DNA of 64,000 bases from Paenibacillus planticolens (GCF_013141725.1 NZ_WHNZ01000022.1:1-64000), one strand, 5' to 3'; positions 29,601 to 38,739 are shown, counted from the stretch's first letter. Program-made: numbers and translations. The notes: a model not told the origin generated them from the letters alone.

Positions 29601-31242
29601 TAGGGGCTACATTGGCGCTTCCTACATTATAAGCCTCGATATTTGACATATTGAGGGTGATATATTTTTCATCCTTACGGTATGATTCTTCCGGCGACAT
29701 CGCGTACACGTACGTAGGGGTCGCATTTCCTACCGGAGGCAGGAAGATGAATCCCCCTTTGGAGGACATGTATTCCGCCTTGATATTCTCATCCTGAATC
29801 GTCTCCAATTTTTGACTTGTCTCGGGACTTTTCACCGTCATCAAGTGCTCCTTCACCGTTGGCCAGGCTCTGCCCTTGGCCTTCACCTTGAAGGATACGG
29901 AGACGGTATCCCCAGGCTTGTATTTGGGCTGAATCCCATGGCTCGCTTCCTCCGGCGTAGCCTCTTTACGCAGAGTCAAGCTGGTCGACCTGTAAGGGGT
30001 CGTCACAGCTTTCCCGCTTCCGTCTCTGACCATATTTCCTTTCTCGTCCAATTTCACAAAGTCAAGGCCGCCATCAAGCGTAAGCTCGACATCCATGTAG
30101 GAATGCTCCATTTGGAAAACCTCGAGATTTTCCACCTCGGCCGTAATGTTGAAGATGCCCTCGTCTTGATAGGCGCTTCCGTCATCGAGGGTGGCGAGCT
30201 GATTCACCGGATCCATGTACCGGATAGAGAACACCTTGTCCGGCTGGATGATTTCCCCGAGGCCATATACGGTTTCAAAAGACTTGACTCCGCCTGGTGC
30301 GATCTTATTAGGATTCCAGTAAAGGGCCACCGCAGCATCGGCGGTGCCGTAGTCATTGGTATCCCGGGTAAAGTCCAGGTTCGGGTTCACCGTGTAATCC
30401 CATTTCGTATTGGCGAGACCGTTCCAATGTCCAACGATCATCTCGTCGACGGTGTTGACATTTTTCTCAGAAAAATTGTTCATCCCGTAAGCAATCACGT
30501 TCGTGGCCAAAGGATTGGTCAAATCCAGCTTGTCCTTCATCACCCAGTAAGCGGGGAGCTTGTACATCGGTCGCTCCCCCTCCGGAATGCCGGGGTCATC
30601 CTCGGGATTGTGAATCAGCTTTCTTTCCACCGTGAGTGGCGCTTTGGAGGCGGTGCCGACCTGGAAGGCCGGACCGTCATTCCCTCCCACCATCGTATCC
30701 AGCAATATTCTGGTACCCAATTGAACTTCTTTGCCGTTGCTGTTCAGAACCTCGTATCTGACATTCACGTTGCCGGCATTTTGTTTGTCCGCTGAGTTTG
30801 TGTACAGCATCAGAATCTGCTTGATACTCACTCCCTTGATTGTCCACACCGTTTCAATCTGCTTCGTTCCATCCGTGTTGGCCACAATCTGGGGCTTTGT
30901 TATCTCAGAAAAGAAATCTACGGCAAATTTATATGGATTTCCGAATATATAGTCCGTTCCGTCGATCCGAAAGGTGGTGAAGGAAGACTGTGGATCATCG
31001 CCTCCGAACAGCATATTGACGCCTTTATCCTTCTTCCTAACAGGCTGTCCTCCCACCGTGCGTATCCCGAAACGCCCCGAGGTATTGTCAACGGTGACTT
31101 TGATGAAGTCATTGGAAATCGTCGTTCCCCCGGCCTTCTGAATTTCTTCGGCCAATGCGGCTACGGGAGCCACATTCATAAGCAATGAAACAAGCAGGGT
31201 ATAAACCACCCATGTAACGAGCTTTTTTCTCAAGCTTTTCAT
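23644..31242 (-). CDS. Large exported SLH protein (2532 aa)
   Basis: A signal peptide (about residues 1-32, ending VAALAEE) is followed by a large region I do not recognise. It begins with a jelly-roll-like segment (SNDFIKVTVDNTSGRFGIRT). A lysine/glutamate-rich likely coiled coil lies near 860-895. About 930-1310 is an unusual run of alternating short beta-strands rich in glycine and aromatics (for example IGAGVDVRFGLPPATFYGSI). Later come fibronectin-like stretches, a bacterial Ig domain (about 1875-1945, SPKTGDRTTNGSITVTGT), a Big_2-like domain, a glycine-rich linker (about 2147) and three SLH domains (about 2357-2530). It lies 35 bases after the 1761-residue protein gene and 104 before the 3409-residue one. 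It is probably a structural wall component; function unknown. Confidence 0.8.
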   Translation of the reverse strand: MKSLRKKLVTWVVYTLLVSLLMNVAPVAALAEEIQKAGGTTISNDFIKVTVDNTSGRFGIRTVGGQPVRKKDKGVNMLFGGDDPQSSFTTFRIDGTDYIFGNPYKFAVDFFSEITKPQIVANTDGTKQIETVWTIKGVSIKQILMLYTNSADKQNAGNVNVRYEVLNSNGKEVQLGTRILLDTMVGGNDGPAFQVGTASKAPLTVERKLIHNPEDDPGIPEGERPMYKLPAYWVMKDKLDLTNPLATNVIAYGMNNFSEKNVNTVDEMIVGHWNGLANTKWDYTVNPNLDFTRDTNDYGTADAAVALYWNPNKIAPGGVKSFETVYGLGEIIQPDKVFSIRYMDPVNQLATLDDGSAYQDEGIFNITAEVENLEVFQMEHSYMDVELTLDGGLDFVKLDEKGNMVRDGSGKAVTTPYRSTSLTLRKEATPEEASHGIQPKYKPGDTVSVSFKVKAKGRAWPTVKEHLMTVKSPETSQKLETIQDENIKAEYMSSKGGFIFLPPVGNATPTYVYAMSPEESYRKDEKYITLNMSNIEAYNVGSANVAPNFDLFFREVLTGKRYKVPVKDSVIIQSTDEGLTGDMRITYRTGDLVDDYGKVLAANLGPELPLGEYRVEIDFKGGAGVDEETASMYSIKTSKSFRVTDNDKARIREAKILTVTKTTLDLRVNALGNVLNPSTKLTEVNRAYPGYNVSNIGQLTADVTQFATFKTSLVAASKALDPTFDDAGLVDFENVSAYRIETFQSEDELKARKGSGDEMLVEIRGMIKQIGNGDKAEYVVDTKTEPAIINKTVAYKGKDIVFVKGKLEALGMSSDLPFLSTLFVKGDGDLTIYNSGFLFYRGEWTLDFFNSFKKTFRLSQEEKDAKDERAKQKLAEEKAKKAKENPEDSTLNGAFKWAVGAARERMNPLRQLAIDKVYFNKISMYATPGFSISGLSLALSDFLLREDGVSFAGTMNLKVLEPEVKDVLFNQKGFVGVDAALRFNLDKDMGLLGSQNKKTGEKDAKGKEIIKKGEGTTGDVSGEFNVTHYVQKMPGISNKYGMKFKADLKNIAVINAEIGFKQVSDGRVLPDVIAFGAEDMDPGILISGATYLTGVRGAIRELADTIAGGNKDVPLTIGAGVDVRFGLPPATFYGSIDLLLKMSGFKLEGRLDYSPSPSSKRVEMLTKALIEAQWSTPWFVMAEAELDVFGWDVIIGNARIFVGQNLEKNRIDFDGFVGAKVQIPSKVPIVGGIKLGSVFMGLNNDKIYGGIGVGIGFIMIELGITYYWKGDLEFGTSGEGLPEGLAYLQLQDEEERPRLVVIGEGIQPVATSWTWNENQLHEIQYRSAGDGVSIMDSGSMDVGMGGITVSNGGKNHVLPMGSVTGNGLLDVEYFGKTAPELTLKDNKTGTLYPVVYYQAGADVAKGTVAEKGHLPGYTQFIQGSQAEGTIDRRKAYIAIPKEVIKGGDWTLYANQSVETKLLNIPLPSTLEEVKLTPDSSDSKLFRASWKASNFKNGDTVSLYLTKDAITGEMETAKDSNGQTVQVPAVGDPGILLAKNLPVGLAGTGSTTMDVSQVPLLGGIEDIRGLIMQGDYYLRAELHSVSNFSTKTSAEKFRIVDPLAPEPVNQVKVVPAGNGYFEISFKPGKEKPEQKEFPQSYYIDALQESAGGKLSAYPQFGGIALEGEELQKYWNEATGQYEHIRVGGWQAVSTSNQVDHDTLSGSPAGGQAKHTGLETGNEYVIGVTAAVKPPKNLDQHENWHYSDRADSVKTLLPVPQKPKLSSPTGTMGASGNSLTVLTAKTSQRIDLLSDQKDVEVEAIYSENTIATVELSNQGSGSSGVLDLSSFPTDGTYGVELKARNKRTGDFSITMLYLTVDTTPPILYISSPKTGDRTTNGSITVTGTTSSDAALTVGGTPITVQPDGTFEGTVPITSNEPNVKLNFVAVDGVGNRNEAVVDVTNNAFKAPVALVLKKPSDMVLGETKRVAAFLKYAKGKDAAGKVIYEETPVSREDLAKLSFSSYMGEAVQVGEDGTLQAMKSGSSIVSASYKVSEDTNLSSMAVVKVPDKLEALSATSNKIDNTTGKTRISVSNAGNMDGAELVYKIGANVSKLYDDLSSWTLIPSNMIIPASNGDYLVVAKRSIEDKRALGTSSRITAQVWMPAIGGGFGGGIGGGSPATTSTVNGKQVAQQQVNGVLTLSIAGKELNAGENRIVANDTSAHTFIFNLDKNVKEDQAFKIDTPLASVLLKEKSLLSGAQGSQVKIAKNSESEIHNLKDIAAGINAWMLGQGVAFNLPLKDDRFATVKIPVPSDVATGEIKAVILKDSNGSWTTIPWKLNMSGDQAYVEANLTGNGSIAFIGNETSFQDVDANFWGKNSIDEAAAKLLMVGRDNGVFAPDNQVTRAEFATVLLRTAGLMNKEASAQFKDVGSGDWFSRSAAIAAEKGIVNGYEDNTFKPNQELTRLQAMVMAGRLLDYAGAADRISNEEVKEIVSSFADGSELPEWAARDVAISVKNGIILGTDAGLDAAGVLTRAQSAAIAIRLEKLLAPK

Positions 31243-31277
31243 AATAGTTGTTCTTGCCTCCTTAGCCTGTCTCGGAT

Positions 31278-34200
31278 TTAACGAAACATGTTTCCTATAA
31301 AGAATGTGGTATATTCCCTCTCTCTTTCCTGCGTTCTGACAATGAGGGTATACCAGCCCGTTTTAGGAAATTCGACGGTGAACGATTTCTGCAGAAGCTC
31401 CTTCAGGGATAAGCCTTTTGCAATGTATTTCATCTGGCCTTCCCGATAAAGTCCGCTTTGGTAGAACACATCGTAGGTTCCCCACTCGTTCACCAGGGTC
31501 TCTCCGGCTACATCCATAAGATTGTATTTGGATATTTGGAAGGTCACGACATTGGTGTCAAACAGCACTTTTTCCGATTGCTCTGCGGAGATCAGTTCCC
31601 CATTCCCCAATATCATGAGACCGTCACCTGGCAGAACGTATACCTTCTGCTCCACGGTGGACACATTGCCCGCTTCATCTTTTGCCGTATAAGTCACGGT
31701 TTGCGCGCCGACCCGGCTAATATCAAGACCGCTTGCTTCCACGTCAATGCTGCCTGGCTTGGAGAAATCATCGGACACGGTGAAGCCTCCCAAATCGGAT
31801 AAAACATTGAAATCCGGTCTGTTCTTCTCGACAAAGGCAATCGGCTTGTTCAGCGTAATGATCGGTGGCTTGTTATCGATTCCCTGGATCACGATAGGCA
31901 GCTTGTTCACATTGCCTAGAGCATCGCTGATCGTAAAATAAGTCTGGCCATTCGCCGCAAAAATTCTGGAATAGCTGTAATTTCCGTCCTCATCGCTGAT
32001 CCGATTGGTATAGCCTCCGTTACCGTCACCTGCCGGAGCGGTTCCCAAGAATACCTGGTTGGGAGCCTGTACATGACCGGATATGGTTACTTTTACTCGC
32101 CCTTTGGCAACCTTAGTGCCACCAATGACTACGATTCGATCATCGGGAATTAATGCTCCTTCATCATCCACAAACTCATATTTGATGCTTTCGGGATCGG
32201 ACAGGAACGGGATAATGTTGGTAATTTGATCGCTTATCACCGACGTGTTGCCTGCATCGTCAACGATTGTAAAGTTCACTTCGCCATTTTGCACAAGAGT
32301 CGTGCCGTTTGTCCCCCTAACGATGTGGAATTCTTTTGCCTGGGAATTCGGCTTCTCGACATTCAGCACAACCCCTTGCGCCATAAGAACTTGACCGTTT
32401 GTATCCTTGAGTGTTTTGAACGTATTGCTTCCGTTCTCCCCGTACGCATAAGAACGTACGATTCTCGCTTCCGGAGGGGTCCGGTCTATGTTGTGTACCT
32501 CTGCCGTCACGGATGCCGAGTTGCCTGCCTCATCCTCCATCATGAAGGTGAAGCTTCCGTTCTCGGTAAATGTGTAAGCGGATTTTCCTCCATTGTTTAA
32601 AATCCTTACAGGCTTGGACGTATCCAGCCTCGCAATCACATTGCCAATAGTCTTCGATGTCATGGAGTATTCAACGCTTCCTTCAGGAGGCACGCCGTCC
32701 AGATTGTCCACCACCACCATAAGCGTATCCTTTCTTGCGCTGTTGGTCAGATCAGTCAGGTCAAAGGAGTAGACACCGTTCTTGGCGATGCCAAATTTGT
32801 TGCCCTTGATCCGGGTCGGCTCGGAAGGGTTGTTCCCTGCCTGCGGAACCACCCGGATACCTGCCGGAACCTTCAGCTCCAGAACAAAGTTCTCCGGCTT
32901 CACAGGCCGTAACGTGCTGTGAGAAGCAATTCCATATACCGGCTCATCGATTGAAACAGTTTTCGTATTCAAGCCTACAGCCGCGCTTTCCGCGCCTCCC
33001 GGGCTTCTGAACTTAGCCATAAGGAGAATATGGTCTGCGGTTCGGTCCTTCAGCCCTCCAACTTCGATAAAATTGGAGTAAGGGAGCCATCTGCCCCATG
33101 AGCTTCCGCCGTCCGTAGACAGGGAGTATCTGTAGCCTTCCTTCACGGAGTTTTCCAGGTTCAACTTCAATACGGCTGTGTATCCGTTGCCGCCATCCTC
33201 GTATATATAGAGCAAGTCCGAATCACCAGCAGCAGGAGTCTCCGCCTCCGCTTTTCGGGCAACCTTGAATGTTCCCGTGTGAGTCACGGTGTTGTTGCCT
33301 ACGACATCCTCGCCAAGAACGTAAAGTACATAGTCGGCCATTTCGCCCGGAGATAAGCGGGTAGAATCAATCGTCACCGCTCCATCCACTGGAAGCTCCG
33401 ACCATCCAGCGGAGTCCTTCACGGGCGCCGGAGCCCCTGATCTCAGCCACTGATATTTCTTTATGGCCACACCGCTTAACTTATCGCTTACGGTCACTAC
33501 AACACTTTGTTGTTCCAAAGGGTAAGTGACGCCGTTTTTGCTAAACGTGATTTCCGGAGCCTCGTTGTCTACCTGATACTGTTTGGAATACGTATAGTAC
33601 CTTTCCGCGCCCTCTTCCTTGACCTTCACATGAACGGCGTATGTCCCATTGATGTTGGGATCCGGTGCAATGACATAAGACGCAGCGCTATAGACGGCAC
33701 TGCTCACTGTGTCGTAAACAGCCCGGGCGACGGAAGGATAATCGGAAGGAGCAGCCGCAGTGTTTGTCACGGCGTACCTTACGCTCTCTACGTTGATCCC
33801 GTTAATCGTGAAGTTGACCTCCGGACTTTTGATATAACTGCCATTCGTTTCGGGAGAGAAAGCGGCGCTGACTTTCACCGAGGAATCTACGGTTACAGCG
33901 GTATTCATCTTTTCAATGGCTTGATTACCCGCCTTGTCCACTGCCTTCACAACCAATTGATAAGTTCCATCACCCAGCACATGATTGAAAGTCGTAATCT
34001 CATCGTTCGCCGGAACATCCAGCCAGTCGATGTCTTGCGGCTCCTCTCCCTGCTTAACCCATTGGAATTGTTTAGCTCCGACACCGCTGTGCTCATCAGT
34101 AACGGACACCTGCACCTTGACCTCCGGCGTTGAATCCCCGCTGACCGTTCCGAAGTTAATGCTCGGTTTTTTGTTGTCCAAAAGCAGTGTCCCCTGTGCA

Positions 34201-36563
34201 TACACCCAGTTGGCATCGTCTTTCTTAAAGTCGGCCAGCGGCCATTCCGAGTAATTGCCTACTTCTACCATGGCCTTGTCCTCGGCATATTTTTGTGCAT
34301 CCGCATCGGAAGCCCCGGCATTGTTCGACTTGTAGTCGGCTACCCAACCGTTAAAGACCGCAGTGTTTGCCGCCTGGAAAGTCTTCATCTTGTTGTATTG
34401 TGCAAGCTCTCTCGCTGAATCCCATGTCATGTCCGCGGTCCAGGTGTGCAGATACCATGCTCCGCTGTTCTCTTCAGATAAAGCGGCTGCAGGCGGCTCG
34501 ATCATATTGGTTTTATTGTTGGCCGCCTTCAACGTTACCGTATTGCCGGGATACAATCCGTCACCTGGCTGCTTGGCCGTCAGCGAATAACGCTTGATTG
34601 CCGCAAAATGGTCCGCTTCCTTCCCTGCGAACGGATCGGCAGGGCTCTGGCTCCATGTATAATACACCAGCCCCACCTCCGGCGATTCCCCAGGCTTTAC
34701 CCCTGTCATGTTGCCGGGACGGTAGATGCCTTTGCTGGGCCGTTTTGTTACACTTTTATCCGGATCAAGGGCAGGAACCATCAAGTCAGGGTCAGTCGAA
34801 TCGATCGTGATTTTTCCGGATCTTGCGTATAAGGCTCCGGTAGCGCCTCCCGAAGAATACCGAAAGCTGATCTCGGGCGGCGTATTGTCAATGGACAGAT
34901 TTGCCCAGTCGATCTTGGTCGTGGACTTCGGCTTCTTAGGGTCGATCGGATTCGGTTTGTCCGTGTTGGCCGTCTCCATCAGCAGGTTGCCGGCATAATC
35001 CTGGATGACCCCTGTATCCGTCCCTTTTGCCTCATGAGTGAGCGCAATCGCTTTTAACAGCGATGTTTCCACATTTACCCCGGCAGGAATTGTCATTTTA
35101 AATTTCCATAGTCTCGTGTTCGGTCCCGTATTTTCCTGAGCGACATATTTGGCCTTCATTCCATTATTGAATAAAAGATACAGCCCATCCTCCGACCACC
35201 CGTCTTTGACTAAGGTATCTTTGTTAAGCTCTACGGTAAATTCGATCTCTTTCCCTTCATTTAAAACAAGTCCCGTAAGAATTTCCGGCGTGATGCCGTT
35301 GCCGTTCAAATTATATTGGGGAGGCACGGCGTCTGGGATGATCGCGTAGCCTTTGTCTTTAACGGCATAATCAAACGGATTGACAACCCGATTGCTTAGA
35401 TAGGGTAGACTGTCGGCGCTCGCTTTCATGAAGCCTGACAGTTCAAGCGGATTCCCCGCTGCATCATAGTAGGCAGCTCCCTCCAGCCTTTCCTTCATGC
35501 TGTAGAAATTCTGCGATTTGGTCTCCAGCTCTCCGCCATTGCTAATCGGAATATTGCCAGAGTGATGATAATCCGAAACCTTGTATGTATAGGGAAGCTG
35601 TTTGATAAATTTGAAGGTGCTTGCATCGCCCAGATTGTATTTAATAGAATTTTCATAGAAGCCTTCTGGCAAGCTCATGCCCTGCTGTGTGTTATCGGTG
35701 GGCAGACCGTAGCCGGGGGGCACCGTATACAGCAAGTGCTTATCGAATAATTTATCATTGAAGACGGTTGCTCTTACAGGCTTGCTGAAGTTGTATTGCA
35801 GCCCAATGGATTGATCCTTTCTCATGAACAACTGCTTCTGCCCTTCCTTGTTAACCCTCTCCGTACCGTCGGATTTAAACGTATAATCCGCAATCGTAGG
35901 CAAAGTGATATCGGCAAAGTACAAGCGAAGACCTTCCGCGCTTGTACCCGTGCCGCTCGTCTCTGTCTCAATCATAATGGTGTCGTTCGGGCCGAAGCTT
36001 TGCCAATCAGAATCCACTTTTTTACCACCTGTTTTTGACCCACTGGACTCAGACCAAATTTGTTGATTATTAATATAGAGACGAATGGAAGCCTGATGTT
36101 CGCCCGTTATCAATTTATCAATTTTAAGCAGAAATTTTGCTCTGCCGCCTTCCGCCAGCCGTTTCAATCCCGGGATTTTGGAAATCTCAATTGTTCCGTT
36201 GAAAAAACCGCGCACGTGATCAACATTAGTAGGCGAAAACTTTTTGGAATCTTCACAGTCCGTGATTTTATCATCATTAATTGCGACGGATACTCCAGGA
36301 TATGCACTACACGAATAGGCAGCTTGATAAAATATCGAAAAAAATGTTATATCGTCCGTCTTGCCTGGCGTATAATCATAACTCCTATTCCATGTAGGCA
36401 TATCACCATGGTTAACAATTTTGTTCGTGTTCACATAAATGGGCAAATATGGTGCTTGCGTGTCAGCTTTCGCTACATCCATCGATAAATGGGAAAGCAG
36501 CGTCGTCATCAGCATACACGCCACCAGAAAGATTGAAATTCGTTTTCCGATCCGTTGATTCAC
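31278..36563 (-). CDS. Exported Ig-like multidomain protein (1761 aa)
   Basis: A signal peptide covers about residues 1-33 (LLSHLSMDVAKADTQ). The body contains many Ig-like or fibronectin-like blocks of the form VKVQVSVTDEHSGVGAKQFQW and ITFSKNGVTYPLEQQSVVVT. A DUF5011-like domain near the C-terminus reads GGFTVSDDFSKPGSIDVEAS...VTYTAKDEAGNVS. It ends YTTFFIGNMFR with no SLH, LPXTG or membrane anchor. It may therefore be held at the surface by the two SLH partners encoded downstream. It lies between the protease gene (141 bases upstream) and the 2532-residue SLH gene (35 bases downstream). Function unknown. Confidence 0.8.
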   Translation of the reverse strand: MNQRIGKRISIFLVACMLMTTLLSHLSMDVAKADTQAPYLPIYVNTNKIVNHGDMPTWNRSYDYTPGKTDDITFFSIFYQAAYSCSAYPGVSVAINDDKITDCEDSKKFSPTNVDHVRGFFNGTIEISKIPGLKRLAEGGRAKFLLKIDKLITGEHQASIRLYINNQQIWSESSGSKTGGKKVDSDWQSFGPNDTIMIETETSGTGTSAEGLRLYFADITLPTIADYTFKSDGTERVNKEGQKQLFMRKDQSIGLQYNFSKPVRATVFNDKLFDKHLLYTVPPGYGLPTDNTQQGMSLPEGFYENSIKYNLGDASTFKFIKQLPYTYKVSDYHHSGNIPISNGGELETKSQNFYSMKERLEGAAYYDAAGNPLELSGFMKASADSLPYLSNRVVNPFDYAVKDKGYAIIPDAVPPQYNLNGNGITPEILTGLVLNEGKEIEFTVELNKDTLVKDGWSEDGLYLLFNNGMKAKYVAQENTGPNTRLWKFKMTIPAGVNVETSLLKAIALTHEAKGTDTGVIQDYAGNLLMETANTDKPNPIDPKKPKSTTKIDWANLSIDNTPPEISFRYSSGGATGALYARSGKITIDSTDPDLMVPALDPDKSVTKRPSKGIYRPGNMTGVKPGESPEVGLVYYTWSQSPADPFAGKEADHFAAIKRYSLTAKQPGDGLYPGNTVTLKAANNKTNMIEPPAAALSEENSGAWYLHTWTADMTWDSARELAQYNKMKTFQAANTAVFNGWVADYKSNNAGASDADAQKYAEDKAMVEVGNYSEWPLADFKKDDANWVYAQGTLLLDNKKPSINFGTVSGDSTPEVKVQVSVTDEHSGVGAKQFQWVKQGEEPQDIDWLDVPANDEITTFNHVLGDGTYQLVVKAVDKAGNQAIEKMNTAVTVDSSVKVSAAFSPETNGSYIKSPEVNFTINGINVESVRYAVTNTAAAPSDYPSVARAVYDTVSSAVYSAASYVIAPDPNINGTYAVHVKVKEEGAERYYTYSKQYQVDNEAPEITFSKNGVTYPLEQQSVVVTVSDKLSGVAIKKYQWLRSGAPAPVKDSAGWSELPVDGAVTIDSTRLSPGEMADYVLYVLGEDVVGNNTVTHTGTFKVARKAEAETPAAGDSDLLYIYEDGGNGYTAVLKLNLENSVKEGYRYSLSTDGGSSWGRWLPYSNFIEVGGLKDRTADHILLMAKFRSPGGAESAAVGLNTKTVSIDEPVYGIASHSTLRPVKPENFVLELKVPAGIRVVPQAGNNPSEPTRIKGNKFGIAKNGVYSFDLTDLTNSARKDTLMVVVDNLDGVPPEGSVEYSMTSKTIGNVIARLDTSKPVRILNNGGKSAYTFTENGSFTFMMEDEAGNSASVTAEVHNIDRTPPEARIVRSYAYGENGSNTFKTLKDTNGQVLMAQGVVLNVEKPNSQAKEFHIVRGTNGTTLVQNGEVNFTIVDDAGNTSVISDQITNIIPFLSDPESIKYEFVDDEGALIPDDRIVVIGGTKVAKGRVKVTISGHVQAPNQVFLGTAPAGDGNGGYTNRISDEDGNYSYSRIFAANGQTYFTISDALGNVNKLPIVIQGIDNKPPIITLNKPIAFVEKNRPDFNVLSDLGGFTVSDDFSKPGSIDVEASGLDISRVGAQTVTYTAKDEAGNVSTVEQKVYVLPGDGLMILGNGELISAEQSEKVLFDTNVVTFQISKYNLMDVAGETLVNEWGTYDVFYQSGLYREGQMKYIAKGLSLKELLQKSFTVEFPKTGWYTLIVRTQEREREYTTFFIGNMFR

Positions 36564-36704
36564 GCTTTAACCTCCTGATTGTATTGGCTGACCCTGAATG
36601 AATCATCCTTCATCAACCAATGGATATATTCCGTATTCACGACAAGATGAATATTGTTCATCATACGGAGAGACCCTTCCTTGGGTAAAACTCCCAACCA
36701 CACA

Positions 36705-37391
36705 CTAATGTTCATCCTGCTCCAGCACCTGCATCACCGCTTGTGTGTCTACGGCCAGATGAATGCCGTTCATCGTGCGCAGAGAACCGGAAAGAATCCC
36801 CGCCGCAAACCCAAACGAATCCAGCAAAGGGCCGCCGGACATACCGCTCACCAGCTGCGAAGATACCATTATGCGATCCCTTCCATTAATCGCAGCGCGG
36901 GGAGCATTCACGATGCCTTCCGTAATGATCTGGGTATCCTTTATGGGATAACCGATGGCAAATACTTTCTCTCCGTGCTTCACGGCATTCTTCCGCAGAG
37001 GTATAAACGGAAAGGGCTGCTCGGTCCCCGAAGTGTCTGATAAAGGGGACAGTTTCAGCACTGCTGTATCCTGTAGGTCGCTTTCTACGACCGTTCGGCA
37101 AGGTACAACGGAAGCGTCGTTCAGCACGCATTCGATCCTGTCCGCCTCCTTCACTACATGATCAGCAGTCAAGGCTGTACCGTCCGAACGGATCAAAAAA
37201 CCGGTACCCACATCTTTAAGAGTTCCATCAGAACGAAATACCCGGACATAGAATATTGCTTGTTCCACAGAGACATATAGGCTTTCCCCGTCATGTTTGT
37301 CCGGAGGGTCCGCTTGAGTAATGGAAAACCCGCCAAGAAACAGGAACAGTGCCATGAGCGCCAATATCATCGCTCTGCCAGTTCGTTTCAT
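36705..37391 (-). CDS. Exported trypsin-like serine protease (HtrA-type, no PDZ)
   Basis: A 228-residue protein with a signal peptide or signal anchor (MILALMALFLFLGGFSITQA). The chymotrypsin-fold triad is visible: His in TALTADHVV, Asp in LQDTAVLKL and Ser in SGMSGGPLLDS. It has no PDZ domain and is shorter than DegP/HtrA proteins. AAAGGAG lies 7 bases before the ATG. It is the first gene of the surface locus, so maturation or quality control of the three giant exported proteins is a reasonable inference. Confidence 0.82.
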   Translation of the reverse strand: MKRTGRAMILALMALFLFLGGFSITQADPPDKHDGESLYVSVEQAIFYVRVFRSDGTLKDVGTGFLIRSDGTALTADHVVKEADRIECVLNDASVVPCRTVVESDLQDTAVLKLSPLSDTSGTEQPFPFIPLRKNAVKHGEKVFAIGYPIKDTQIITEGIVNAPRAAINGRDRIMVSSQLVSGMSGGPLLDSFGFAAGILSGSLRTMNGIHLAVDTQAVMQVLEQDEH

Positions 37392-37445
37392 TTCGACATC
37401 TCCTTTGTGACTTTAGTCGCAGGACTTCCCTATGATACCTGACCT

Positions 37446-37451
37446 ATTATA
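37446..37451 (-). promoter_or_regulatory. Putative -10 element of the surface locus
   Basis: Minus-strand TATAAT in a TTTTGTATAATAGG context, 55 bases upstream of the protease ATG. No good -35 lies at 17 bases; TTGTGA is 22 bases upstream. The rest of the 37392-37792 gap holds the terminator of the ADP-ribose operon and no gene I could support. Confidence 0.35.
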
Positions 37452-37649
37452 CAAAAGGGCTCTCTCAAAATTCTCACAAAAAGTCGAAAATTGTTATTTC
37501 GATGGAAGAGAACTTGTTTTACGGCGTTAACTTCAACCTTTTGCGCTCTCCGCTTACGGTAGCACTGAAAAACGACATCTCAGCTGGAAAATGAGGGGGC
37601 ATAGTCTGTTCCCAAACGCTAAGCTCATCCCAGGCTAGACGCGTTTTGT

Positions 37650-37697
37650 AAACAAAAAAGGGTGTCCCACAAGTCATCGAAATGACTGGGGACACCT
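37650..37697 (-). terminator. Intrinsic terminator of the ADP-ribose operon
   Basis: GGTGTCCC (37661-37668) pairs with GGGACACC (37689-37696). An inner AGTCAT/ATGACT stem (37672-37677 with 37682-37687) and a CGAA loop complete it. On the minus strand it is followed by CTTTTTTGTTT. It lies 95 bases beyond the last operon gene. Confidence 0.8.
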
Positions 37698-37792
37698 TCT
37701 CATACTTTTATTCAGAAATTATTAGATAGCCTTGTAATCTTGCTTATTGCCCCGTGGCAAACTGCTCCCTATTTTTTTACTTTCCCGACTCT

Positions 37793-38670
37793 TCAACGCC
37801 TTTGCGCCCATATTTGAAACGCAACTTGATCAAGTCGATCCTTAATCAATATCGAATCTTTATAATTCGCAGGAATTCCTTCATAACCATAGTAGATGCC
37901 AGCTAAACCACCGGCAATAGCACCGATCGTATCTGAATCTCCACCCAAATTTGCCGCCTTTTGAACAACCTCACTGAAATCCGATGAAACCATCAGAATG
38001 TGTAACACCCATCGAAACGTATGTACAACAAAGCCACTTGGTTCACAAACCGGCACTGATTTTATGGAACTCTCATACTCGGTACCTGTTACTTCACACA
38101 AGATAGCATCTCTCATTTCTTCGCGTCGAAGAAGACGGTAAGCAATTCGATTATAGATGACGCATGCTTCATTACATCTCTCATCGTAGTGCGTCATCTT
38201 CGAATGCATCCTTGATATCGTTTCAATGCTAGTCATATCTGTATACGCCAGTGCTATTGGCAAACATCTCATTAAAGAGCCATTTCCAGCACTTTGACCC
38301 AGATCCATATCGGTAAGAAAGGCTGCTTCAAACCAATTATCCTCGAAATTCTCGAAAACGTGACGAATCGTGTTTCCAATGTCCTTTGGCCTAGAATGAT
38401 ACCATTCCATAAAGCGGCGACCAATTGACTCCAAAGGTTCCAGCGGGTTTTCAAGGATGCCCTCAGCTACACAAAGCGTCATCATGGTATCGTCTGTTAC
38501 TTCTCCCGGCTCCAACTGCCAAACTCCACCACCAACGATATCCGCCAAATAGCCGTAACGGAGTTGATCTCCCGGGTTGTCATAAATTCAGTTGTACCTC
38601 CCAAAGCATCCCCAACGGCTACACCATATAATCCGCCCTTGATTCTATCGTGCAATCGTTCATCTTCCAT
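37793..38670 (-). pseudogene. ADP-ribosylglycohydrolase (DraG/ARH) gene with frameshift
   Basis: Two frames together make a normal ARH-family protein. The 5' part reads DRIKGGLYGVAVGDALGGTT and EFMTTREI. The 3' part reads LRYGYLADIVGGGVWQLEPG, EVTDDTMM, then DLGQSAGNGSLMRCLPIAL and GGDSDTIGAIAGGLAGIYYG. The metal-binding DDT, SAGNGS and GDSDT motifs are intact. A single missing base between 38565 and 38566 (GAGATC|AAC where a C would restore the frame) breaks it. The ATG at 38670 is chosen because GGGGAGG lies 12 bases upstream. It could be a recent mutation, a sequencing error or a recoded gene. ARH enzymes remove ADP-ribose from protein side chains. It is last in the operon. Confidence 0.75.
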
Positions 38671-38739
38671 AAAAACCACGCTCCTCCCCTTGTCTGAGGC
38701 CATTTTTCCACAGCTATCATAACCGTAGTTACAATCTCA

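Noticed and set aside
31458..36488. Plus-strand frames opposite the 1761- and 2532-residue genes
   Set aside because: Antisense shadows; the encoded peptides lack family features and the minus strand explains the sequence fully.
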